Source: Treponema sp. (GTDB taxonomy: Bacteria > Spirochaetota > Spirochaetia > Treponematales > Breznakiellaceae). Taken from it: a stretch of DNA of 5,907 nucleotides. The stretch is from positions 1 through 5,907 of the forward strand of contig JAIRRR010000153.1 in NCBI GenBank assembly GCA_031255875.1, in the 5' to 3' direction. Below the pieces are notes generated by a model. It worked only from the letters and a program-made list of their open reading frames with translations, made no database searches and was not told where the DNA came from. Shown in pieces: positions 1 to 5,685 of this stretch (position 1 is the first letter of the stretch; every line of letters begins with the position of its first letter). The translations under genes were made by a program, and so were the position numbers.

Positions 1-268
1 GGAAGACCGGATCACCATAGACGATGTGGACATCATCATACCCCATCAGGCAAACGCCCGGATCGTGCAGGCTGCGGGGAAACGCGTCGGAATTCCGGAG
101 CGGAAGTTCTACCTCAACATTGACGAATATGCAAACACTTCTTCCGCCTCCATCCCGATAGCCCTGGACGAGCTTGCCAGGGACGGGAAGATAAGGCGGG
201 GGAATCTTATCATGACCGTGGGTTTCGGCGCGGGCCTTACCTACGGCGGAAATCTTATTGTATGGTAG
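1..268 (+). CDS. fabH: Beta-ketoacyl-ACP synthase III, C-terminal part (5' end outside window)
   Basis: KAS III condenses acetyl-CoA (or a branched primer) with malonyl-ACP and starts each fatty acid chain in the cytoplasm. Only the last 88 or so codons are present, read in the frame beginning at base 2; the GTG at 26 is an internal Val codon, not a start. Two of the three catalytic residues are visible: the His of IPHQAN and the Asn of YANTSSAS. The conserved C-terminal block FGAGLTYGGNLIVW follows, matching the family's usual FGAGLTWG ending, and the stop is TAG at 266-268. The catalytic Cys must lie upstream of the window. FabH as the first visible gene of a fabH-D-G-F-Z series is a common bacterial arrangement. 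Identification is very secure; only the 5' end and promoter are unknown. Confidence 0.96.
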   Translation, partial: EDRITIDDVDIIIPHQANARIVQAAGKRVGIPERKFYLNIDEYANTSSASIPIALDELARDGKIRRGNLIMTVGFGAGLTYGGNLIVW

Positions 269-270
269 AG

Positions 271-302
271 GAGCCTGTCCCGAAAACCGAAGTTTTGAGG
301 GG
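271..302. repeat. Degenerate inverted repeat between fabH and fabD
   Basis: The fabH-fabD gap is 53 bp. It holds AAAAC (283-287), loop CGAA (288-291), GTTTT (292-296), and beyond a 2-nt mismatch on each side a short CC/GG continuation. Read on the minus strand, the loop becomes a C(UUCG)G tetraloop, which is unusually stable in RNA. The left end reads GAGCCTGTCC, close to the GAGTCTGTCC that opens the perfect inverted repeat near 5691. It may be a decayed mobile-element end or dispersed repeat, or simply a leader hairpin. It has no convincing T-tract after a strong stem, so it is not called a terminator. Confidence 0.3.
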
Positions 303-321
303 TTCCTGAGGTGATATTGAC

Positions 322-1335
322 ATGATAACGATTAGTACAAAAGCAGTTTTTCTGTTTCCGGGGCAGGGCGCCCAGTACCGGGGTATGGGCCTTGACCTTC
401 TCGGGCAGGGGGGCGCGTCCGTTAAGCGGCTTTTCGCCCTCGCGTCCGAGGCTATGGGCCGCGATATGGCCGCCCTGCTTGCCGATGCCGATGACGCCTC
501 CCTTAAGCGGAGCGATATTTCCCAGCCCGCCGTCACCCTGGTGAATCTCGCGGCGGCGGCGTTTCTGGGGGAGCAGGGGATTAGGCCGGTTGCCTGCGCG
601 GGCTTTAGCCTGGGCGAATACGCGGCGCTGGTTACGGCGGGCGTTATCACGGCGGAGGACTGCTTCCGCCTGGTAAAGCTGCGCGGGCAGGCCATGCAGG
701 CCGCATCCGACCGCATCGCCCGCGAAGCCGCCGGGGCGGGCGGCGACGCTGCGGACAACGCGCCGGGCATGGCGGCGGTTGTCGGCCTTCCTCCCGGGCG
801 GGTGGAAGAGCTCCTCGCGGAATGGCAGGCGGCGGGCCTGGACGGGCTTTACGGGGCGAACTTCAATTCCCCCAAACAGGTGGTTGTCTCGGGAACCGCC
901 GCGGCCCTCAAGGAGGCCCAGGCCCGGTTCAAGGAGGCCGGCGCCAGGCGGGTGCTCCGCCTCCAGGTGGCCGGTCCCTTCCACTCGCCCCTTATTGCCG
1001 ACGCCGCGGAGGCCTTTGCCCCGGCCCTTGCGGAGACGGCGTTCAGTGACCCGGCGATTCCCTGTTTTTCAAATGTCACGGGAAAACGGGTAAGCGCCGG
1101 GAAAGAGGCGAAGGAACTTGCCCTTAGGCAGATTGTCTGCCCGATACACTGGACCCGGGAAGAGGAGGCTGTCGCCGGGGAAGGCGTCGAGGCGGCGCTG
1201 GAGGCGGGGCCGGGCAAGGTTTTACAGGGGCTGTGGCGGGATTCGGGAAGCGCCGTCCCCTGTTACCCGGCGGGAACTGCGGCGGACATTGAGGCGCTTC
1301 TAAAACCGGGAGCGCCGGGGGGAGCAGTAAGATGA
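322..1335 (+). CDS. fabD: Malonyl-CoA:ACP transacylase
   Basis: FabD moves the malonyl group from malonyl-CoA to the ACP phosphopantetheine arm, making the extender used by FabH and FabF. The 337-residue product shows the family landmarks: GQGAQ at 14-18, the nucleophile Ser96 in GFSLGEYAAL, Arg121 in LRG (binds the malonyl carboxylate), the catalytic His221 in GPFHSPL, and Gln270 in RQIVCPIHWT. The start at 322 is supported by GAGGTGAT at 308-315, six bases upstream. The protein is somewhat longer than the roughly 310 residues usual for FabD. The excess comes partly from a Gly/Ala/Asp-rich insert around 131-148, just before the ferredoxin-like subdomain. The residue before the nucleophile is Phe rather than the commoner His. 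The stop codon TGA overlaps the fabG start as ATGA, indicating translational coupling. Function is secure. Confidence 0.96.
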   Translation: MITISTKAVFLFPGQGAQYRGMGLDLLGQGGASVKRLFALASEAMGRDMAALLADADDASLKRSDISQPAVTLVNLAAAAFLGEQGIRPVACAGFSLGEYAALVTAGVITAEDCFRLVKLRGQAMQAASDRIAREAAGAGGDAADNAPGMAAVVGLPPGRVEELLAEWQAAGLDGLYGANFNSPKQVVVSGTAAALKEAQARFKEAGARRVLRLQVAGPFHSPLIADAAEAFAPALAETAFSDPAIPCFSNVTGKRVSAGKEAKELALRQIVCPIHWTREEEAVAGEGVEAALEAGPGKVLQGLWRDSGSAVPCYPAGTAADIEALLKPGAPGGAVR

Positions 1336-2066
1336 TTTTGGAAAACAAAAAAGCGCTGGTAACCGGGGCTTCCCGGGGAATAGGCAGGGCCGTTTCGGAA
1401 AGTTTCCTCAGGGAGGGGGCGGAAGTCTGGGGCATTGGGACCAGGGAGCCTGCGGACCTTGCGGAACGGGCGGGCGGAAGCGGCGGCAGGTTCCGTTGGG
1501 TAACCGCTGATCTGGGCGATCTGGACGGCATAGGGGACTTAATGGAAGAACTGTTAAAGGCCTCCGGCGGTTTTGACGTGCTTGTCAATAACGCGGGAAT
1601 AACCCGCGACAAGCTTTCGTTCAGGATGAGCCTCGCGGATTTTCAGAAGGTGCTCGACGTGAATTTAAGCGCGGCGTTTCTCGTTTCCCGCGCCGTAAGC
1701 CGCGACATGGTACGGAGGAGAAGCGGCTCCATCATCAACATGGCAAGCGTTGTGGGAATACACGGGAACGGCGGGCAGGCAAACTACGCGGCAAGCAAGG
1801 GGGGCCTAATCGGCGTTACCAAGTCCGTCGCGCTTGAAGTGGCAAGCCGGGGCGTGCGGGTAAACGCCGTCGCGCCGGGCTTTATCAGTTCCGACATGAC
1901 GGACGCTATCCCGGAAGCGGCGAAGGCCGCCATGCTGGACCGCATCCCCCTGAAACGGCCCGGCGTCCCGGAAGACGTGGCGGCGGCGGTACTGTTTCTG
2001 GCATCCGACGCCTCCTCGTACATAACCGGGCAGGTGATCAGCGTTGACGGCGGCATGTTTATTTAA
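1332..2066 (+). CDS. fabG: 3-oxoacyl-ACP reductase
   Basis: FabG reduces beta-ketoacyl-ACP to (R)-3-hydroxyacyl-ACP with NADPH. The 244-residue length is exactly typical. This is a classical short-chain dehydrogenase/reductase: the cofactor glycine motif TGASRGIG is at 11-18, NNAG at 86-89, and the catalytic tetrad is Asn111, Ser139, Tyr152 and Lys156 (YAASK). The C-terminal ITGQVISVDGG block is the FabG form, and Arg15 within the glycine motif fits NADP(H) preference. The ATG overlaps the fabD stop (ATGA). The ribosome binding site GGGGGAG at 1318-1324 lies within fabD, seven bases upstream. Many SDR enzymes share this fold, but length, motifs and position between fabD and fabF make FabG the clear choice. 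No acpP follows, although acpP often sits between fabG and fabF. Confidence 0.96.
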   Translation: MILENKKALVTGASRGIGRAVSESFLREGAEVWGIGTREPADLAERAGGSGGRFRWVTADLGDLDGIGDLMEELLKASGGFDVLVNNAGITRDKLSFRMSLADFQKVLDVNLSAAFLVSRAVSRDMVRRRSGSIINMASVVGIHGNGGQANYAASKGGLIGVTKSVALEVASRGVRVNAVAPGFISSDMTDAIPEAAKAAMLDRIPLKRPGVPEDVAAAVLFLASDASSYITGQVISVDGGMFI

Positions 2067-2077
2067 TTGAAATTACC

Positions 2078-2103
2078 CGCCGCCCCGGGCGGCGTTTGGT
2101 TTT
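2078..2103 (+). terminator. GC-rich hairpin with T-rich tail in fabG-fabF gap; possible attenuator
   Basis: CGCCGCC (2078-2084) pairs perfectly with GGCGGCG (2088-2094) across a 3-nt loop, and TTTGGTTTT follows at 2095-2103. This looks like an intrinsic terminator whose T-tract is interrupted by GG. It sits inside the fab operon, directly before the fabF ribosome binding site. It could therefore reduce read-through, protect an RNA end after processing, or influence fabF translation. The structure is seen directly; any activity is inferred. Confidence 0.35.
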
Positions 2104-2108
2104 AGGAG
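2104..2108 (+). promoter_or_regulatory. fabF ribosome binding site (decides the start)
   Basis: AGGAG lies five bases before ATG at 2114. This favours 2114 over the upstream in-frame TTG at 2096, which would put the GC hairpin directly against the start and add six residues before the conserved N-terminus. Confidence 0.8.
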
Positions 2109-2113
2109 TTAGT

Positions 2114-3415
2114 ATGAATAGCGAAAAAAAGAAAGTAGTAGTAACCGGATTGGGCGCCATTACGCCGATCGGGAATACGGTGGAGGAATTCAAACAATCC
2201 CTTGCCGCAGGGAAAAGCGGGATAGGCCGGATAACCCAGTTCGACGCGGAAGGCTATGATGTCAGGATTGCCGCCGAGGTAAAGAACTTCGATCCCTCCG
2301 TGTGGATGGACAAAAAGGACGCCCGCAAGATGTGCCGCTTTACCCAGTTCGCGGTAGCCGCCGCAGCCCAGGCCCTTGGCCAGGCCGGCCTTCTGGAACC
2401 TGCCGAAGGGGCCGGCCCCGGCGACGCGCCCGCCCAAAACAAGCGCCTTAAAAGCGATCCCTGGAAAACCGGAGTAGTGCTGGGGAACGGGATCGGTGGT
2501 TTCGAGGTCGTGTCGGAATCTTTCCGCAAGCTTTTTGAGAACGGCCCCCGGCGCATGCTGCCCCTGACCGTTCCCATGATGATAGGGAACGAGGCGGCGG
2601 GGAATATCTCGATGATCTTCGGCACAAAGGGCCCGGCCTTTACCCAGGTAACCGCCTGCGCCTCGGGCACCGACGCTTTGGGGCAGGCCCTGGACCTGAT
2701 ACGCTCGGGCCGCGCGGACACGGTCATTGCCGGCGGTACCGAGGCCTGCATAGTCCCCTTTGCGGTCGGGGGGTTCCAGATGCTCAAGGCGCTTTCCACC
2801 CGGCACAACGATGAGCCGGAAAAGGCGAGCCGCCCCTTTTCGGCGGACAGGGACGGCTTTGTCCTGGGAGAGGCGGCGGGGATACTGGTCCTGGAAAGCG
2901 AGGAATGCGCGAAGGCCCGGGGCGCGCGGATACTGGCGGAATTCGCCGGTTACGGCGGGACGGCCGACGCCTACCACATCACTTCCCCGGACCCCTCGGG
3001 CGAGAGCGGCGGCCGGGCGATCAGGCTTGCCCTGGAAGACGCGGGGCTAAGCCCCGGCGACATCCAGTATTACAACGCCCACGGCACTTCCACGGAGCTC
3101 AACGATGTGACCGAAACAAAAATGCTCAAGTACGCCTTTGGCGATCACGCCGCCAAGCTCAAAATCTCCAGCACCAAGAGCATGACCGGCCACTGCATCG
3201 CGGGCGGCGGCGGCATTGAGGCCGTAGCCTGTATCCTCGCCATCAGGGACGGCTTTTTCCCGCCCACCATCAACCTGGACAGCCCCGATCCGGACTGCGA
3301 CCTGGACTATGTCCCCAACAAGGCCCAATACGGCGAAGTTACCGCCGCCGCCTCGGGCAGCCTGGGTTTCGGCGGACACAACGGCGTGGCGGTGTTCCGC
3401 AAATACGGCGCGTAA
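2114..3415 (+). CDS. fabF: Beta-ketoacyl-ACP synthase II
   Basis: FabF condenses acyl-ACP with malonyl-ACP to extend the chain by two carbons, releasing CO2. The 433-residue thiolase-fold protein carries the KAS I/II active-site set: Cys182 in TACASGTDAL, His323 in NAHGTST and His360 in SMTGHC. The conserved Lys355 precedes the second His, and GFGGHN near 418-423 is the C-terminal gating loop. It begins KKVVVTGLGAITPIG, the standard FabF N-terminus. It is about 20 residues longer than the E. coli enzyme, mainly through an Ala/Gly/Pro- and Lys-rich insert at about 95-117. The segment after His360 reads CIAGGGGIEA where LLGAAG-type sequence is usual, so the backbone there is glycine-richer than normal. 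Start 2114 is chosen for its AGGAG and conserved N-terminus. A FabB-type role cannot be excluded from sequence, but similarity is to the FabF class. Confidence 0.95.
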   Translation: MNSEKKKVVVTGLGAITPIGNTVEEFKQSLAAGKSGIGRITQFDAEGYDVRIAAEVKNFDPSVWMDKKDARKMCRFTQFAVAAAAQALGQAGLLEPAEGAGPGDAPAQNKRLKSDPWKTGVVLGNGIGGFEVVSESFRKLFENGPRRMLPLTVPMMIGNEAAGNISMIFGTKGPAFTQVTACASGTDALGQALDLIRSGRADTVIAGGTEACIVPFAVGGFQMLKALSTRHNDEPEKASRPFSADRDGFVLGEAAGILVLESEECAKARGARILAEFAGYGGTADAYHITSPDPSGESGGRAIRLALEDAGLSPGDIQYYNAHGTSTELNDVTETKMLKYAFGDHAAKLKISSTKSMTGHCIAGGGGIEAVACILAIRDGFFPPTINLDSPDPDCDLDYVPNKAQYGEVTAAASGSLGFGGHNGVAVFRKYGA

Positions 3416-3420
3416 GGAGG
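3414..3420 (+). promoter_or_regulatory. fabZ ribosome binding site overlapping the fabF stop
   Basis: AAGGAGG begins inside the fabF TAA stop (3413-3415) and ends five bases before ATG at 3426. It is a near-perfect Shine-Dalgarno sequence. It decides the fabZ start against an open frame that runs upstream into fabF, and it suggests re-initiation by ribosomes finishing fabF. Confidence 0.85.
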
Positions 3421-3425
3421 AAACG

Positions 3426-3857
3426 ATGGATAACGGGATAGAATCGCTCTTGCCCCACCGGGCGCCGTTCCTGTTTGTGGACGAAATCGTAAGCGCGGAC
3501 AGGGAAAGGATAACCGCGAGGCACGTGTTCACCGAAAAGGAATTTTTCTTTACGGGCCACTTTCCCCGGTACCCGGTGGTCCCCGGCGTAATCCTGGTGG
3601 AAACCATGGCCCAGTCGGGCGGCGCGGGCCTGAGGAAGCTCGGCATTTTGGGCGGGGACGCGCTTTTCTTTCTCGGCTCTGTGGACAAGGTAAAGTTCCG
3701 CCGCCAGGTAAGGCCCGGAGACGAGGTCCGCTGCGAGATAGAGAATCTGCGCGTTTCCCCCAGGATGATCAAGCAGGCCGGGAAAGCCTACGTGGGCGGC
3801 GAGCTTGCCGCGGAAGCCGAGTGGCTCTGCCTTGTGGGAAGCCCTTCCGGTTCCTGA
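3426..3857 (+). CDS. fabZ: 3-hydroxyacyl-ACP dehydratase
   Basis: FabZ dehydrates (R)-3-hydroxyacyl-ACP to trans-2-enoyl-ACP, the step after FabG. The 143-residue hot-dog-fold protein has the family length and signature order: LPHRAPFLFVDEI at 9-21, then GHFPRYPVVPGVILVETMAQ. This supplies the catalytic His45 and, 14 residues later, Glu59, the same spacing as in E. coli FabZ. VRPGDEV at 96-101 is the usual turn before the last strands. Glu in place of the FabA aspartate, and the lack of the longer FabA N-terminus, argue for FabZ rather than the isomerising FabA. It is the last gene of the plus-strand fab series; only 17 bp separate it from the convergent methyltransferase gene, with no evident intrinsic terminator. 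No enoyl reductase gene (fabI, fabK, fabV or fabL) follows here. Confidence 0.95.
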   Translation: MDNGIESLLPHRAPFLFVDEIVSADRERITARHVFTEKEFFFTGHFPRYPVVPGVILVETMAQSGGAGLRKLGILGGDALFFLGSVDKVKFRRQVRPGDEVRCEIENLRVSPRMIKQAGKAYVGGELAAEAEWLCLVGSPSGS

Positions 3858-3874
3858 AAAAGCGGGCCCGGCGG

Positions 3875-4690
3875 CTACCGTTTCCGCCCCACCGCGATAA
3901 GCGATTCCGCGTACTGGTCATACGGCCCTTCTTCCCAGTTCCCGTAAAGCTCCACGGAGGAAAAGCCCGCGTCCAGGAGAAGCCGCCTGAGCTCCGTCGC
4001 CGCGTACAGCCGCTGCGTAAAACAGCGCTCGGCCTTTTTCGCTTCCTTGTCTATAAGTATCCATCGGTTTTTTAGCCCTTCCCAGGAATTTACCGCCTCG
4101 TACCTGGTAAGCACAAAATAGCCCGCCCGCTCAAACCACTCGGCCTCCACAAAATCCCTTGCCGCGATTTCTTTGCCCAAGGTTTCGATGATAAAACAGC
4201 CGCCGTCCCTGAGCGACTCGCAGGCGTTCCGGGCGAAAAGCCGGTCGTCTTCCTGGCTGCCGAAATAGCCGAAAGAAATGTAGAGATTCACCGCAAGGTC
4301 AAACGCGCCGGGCCGTTTGAAGCGGCGCACATCCTCGCGTACAAATTCTATTTCCAGATGCTCGTAGGCGGCGTCGTCCCTTGCCGTGTCAAGGTAGGCC
4401 GGCATCAGGTCCACGCCCGTAACGGCAAAACCCCGCCGGGCCAGTTCCAGGCTGATGCGCCCGAAACCGCAGCACAGGTCCGCCACCTTCGGGCCGCCCG
4501 GCGCGTCCGCCTCTGCGGATCGGTAGACCGGCGGGTATTCGTAGAGGGGGAGCCTCGCCATCCGGGTAATGCCGTCGGCGACCGCAGGCACTTCGGCCCA
4601 GCGTTTTTTGTCAAACATGATGGGCGCGTACTGTTCCCAAAAACTCTTGTCGTTAAACCACTCTTCGTTGAAACGATCTGCTTCCGCCAT
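3875..4690 (-). CDS. Class I SAM-dependent methyltransferase, substrate unknown
   Basis: The 271-residue protein is a Rossmann-fold methyltransferase of the Methyltransf_25/11 type. Motif I is VADLCCGFGR (69-78), the acidic residue ending strand 2 is Asp94 in VTGVDLMPAYL, the motif III-like REDVRRF follows at 118-124, and FDLAVNLYISFGYF (130-143) holds the motif IV region. SLRDGGCFIIET (159-170) is the usual post-motif turn and strand. The N-terminus WFNDKSFWEQYAPIMFD resembles the cap region of this subfamily, which supports ATG at 4690. The frame stays open to 4912, but that extension translates the promoter region and looks non-coding. There is no good Shine-Dalgarno sequence before 4690. 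There is no signal peptide, so it is cytoplasmic. The substrate cannot be told; proximity to fab genes is convergent and says little about function. Confidence 0.85.
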   Translation of the reverse strand: MAEADRFNEEWFNDKSFWEQYAPIMFDKKRWAEVPAVADGITRMARLPLYEYPPVYRSAEADAPGGPKVADLCCGFGRISLELARRGFAVTGVDLMPAYLDTARDDAAYEHLEIEFVREDVRRFKRPGAFDLAVNLYISFGYFGSQEDDRLFARNACESLRDGGCFIIETLGKEIAARDFVEAEWFERAGYFVLTRYEAVNSWEGLKNRWILIDKEAKKAERCFTQRLYAATELRRLLLDAGFSSVELYGNWEEGPYDQYAESLIAVGRKR

Positions 4691-4702
4691 GGAATCCAAT
4701 GT

Positions 4703-4708
4703 ATTATA
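4703..4708 (-). promoter_or_regulatory. -10 element for the methyltransferase gene
   Basis: A perfect TATAAT reads on the minus strand (ATTATA on plus) in an AT-rich island within GC-rich DNA. Transcription would begin near 4696, leaving a leader of only about 6-7 nt before ATG at 4690. No good -35 box is found at 16-18 bp. It shares four bases with the plus-strand TATAAT. Confidence 0.5.
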
Positions 4709-4710
4709 AT
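4705..4710 (+). promoter_or_regulatory. -10 element for the lipoprotein gene
   Basis: A perfect TATAAT on the plus strand overlaps the minus-strand hexamer. It would give a leader of roughly 75-80 nt before ATG at 4794. That leader carries the palindrome GCGGCC-G-GGCCGC at 4756-4768. The -35 region (around 4682-4687, TTCCGC) matches the consensus poorly. Confidence 0.45.
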
Positions 4711-4793
4711 TAGTGGAAGAAAGAAAGATAGTAAGCGCCCGGAACTGCCGGAGAAGCGGCCGGGCCGCCGTGAAACAGGGAGAAAGTTCTGCT

Positions 4794-5642
4794 ATGCAAA
4801 AGCGCATCATCCTTATCATCGTATCCGCAGCATGCCTCTTGCCGGGGGGCTGCGCGTCTTCCCAAACCGGCGCGCCGGAGCAGGGCGCGGCGAGGCCTGC
4901 GGCGGAATTCACGCCGCTTGTTTTGGAGAGCGCCGTCCCCTTTGACGGCGGGGACCCCCAAAGCCCCTGGCTCGATATAAGCCTGGCCCTGCTGGAACCT
5001 GCGGATACGGCGCCCGGTATTGGGAATCTTGCCCGGGAACTGTTCTACGGGGGGCAAAGCGCGGCGGACTACGGGAATGCCGTTATCGCCGAATACAAGA
5101 AACAATACGCCGATCTGCGCGGCGAATGGGTGCTCCGGAGGGAAAGGCCCCTGGAGTCGTTTAACTGGTATTACGCGGAAAAAGCCGAAAGCCGGGAGGT
5201 GTCGGTAGCGGGTTTCATGCCCGGCCGTGAAAGGCTCCTCGTGCTTACTAAAACAACGGAAACCTACCTTGGCGGCGCCCACGGGAATCGCTTTACGAGC
5301 TATTTCGTCATAGACCCGGCGGCGGTAAAACGCCTTGGCCTGGACGATATTTTCGCCAGCCGGGAAGAACTGCGCCTCCTGCTGGAGGCCGAACTGCGCC
5401 GCCTTTTCCGTCTGCCCGAAGGCGCGCCGCTTTCGGAGGCCGGCTTTTTTGAAGACCGGGTAGAGCTGCCGGAGAACTTCTCCTTTGCCGGGGACGCCCC
5501 CGGGGGCATCCCCGGCGGGCCCGGGGCGGCTCCCCCCTCCGTCCGCTTTCTCTGGAACACCTATGAGGCGGCCCCCTATGCCATGGGGGCCATCGAAGTT
5601 TCCCTGCCCCTCGGCAGCCTGTCCCGGCTCCTCCGGGAGTGA
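4794..5642 (+). CDS. Predicted lipoprotein with DUF3298/RsiV-like domain
   Basis: The 282-residue product starts MQKRIILIIVSAACLLPGGC: a short basic n-region, a hydrophobic core, then Cys20 as the likely lipidation site. Pro at -3 makes the lipobox poor by E. coli rules, though spirochaete-type lipoboxes tolerate variation; Cys14 (VSAAC) is an alternative. A low-complexity linker follows at about 21-38. The C-terminal half resembles DUF4163/DUF3298 proteins: TKTTETYLGGAHGNRFTSYFVID (about 152-174), a LGLDDIF segment (181-187), and WNTYEAAPYAMGAIEVSLPLGSLSRLL near the end. A Gly/Pro-rich insert lies at 233-249. In known relatives this domain occurs in anti-sigma factor RsiV and in PdaC-type envelope proteins; no catalytic deacetylase domain is visible here. 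ATG 4794 is preferred over GTG 4713 because it opens the signal peptide; AGGGAGA at 4777-4783 is a somewhat distant ribosome binding site. It is probably membrane-anchored and faces the periplasm or cell surface. Function is unknown. Confidence 0.75.
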   Translation: MQKRIILIIVSAACLLPGGCASSQTGAPEQGAARPAAEFTPLVLESAVPFDGGDPQSPWLDISLALLEPADTAPGIGNLARELFYGGQSAADYGNAVIAEYKKQYADLRGEWVLRRERPLESFNWYYAEKAESREVSVAGFMPGRERLLVLTKTTETYLGGAHGNRFTSYFVIDPAAVKRLGLDDIFASREELRLLLEAELRRLFRLPEGAPLSEAGFFEDRVELPENFSFAGDAPGGIPGGPGAAPPSVRFLWNTYEAAPYAMGAIEVSLPLGSLSRLLRE

Positions 5643-5663
5643 GCGCCGGGGAAAGCGCTAAAG

Positions 5664-5684
5664 TCGGAAACCGGAGGATTCCGA
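5664..5684. repeat. Small inverted repeat after the lipoprotein gene
   Basis: TCGGAA (5664-5669) and TTCCGA (5679-5684) form a 6-bp stem with a 9-nt loop. The following bases (TAATTAGAG) are AT-rich but not a T-run, so it is at best a weak transcription end for the lipoprotein gene. Confidence 0.3.
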
Positions 5685-5685
5685 T

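Noticed and set aside
317..322. TTGACA, a consensus -35 box, before fabD
   Set aside because: It overlaps the fabD start codon, and no TATAAT-like hexamer lies 16-18 bp downstream, so it could not drive fabD.
241..984. Long minus-strand open frame opposite fabD (247 codons)
   Set aside because: It lies wholly over the fabH end and fabD, which carry clear motifs. Its translation is Arg/Gly/Pro-rich without a recognisable domain, as expected for shadow frames in GC-rich DNA.
2096..2113. Upstream TTG as the fabF start
   Set aside because: There is no ribosome binding site at the right distance, it adds non-conserved residues, and the ATG at 2114 has AGGAG five bases upstream.
2102..2977. Long minus-strand open frame opposite fabF (291 codons)
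   Set aside because: It is the antisense of the conserved FabF coding sequence, has no recognisable domain, and is explained by GC-rich codon use.
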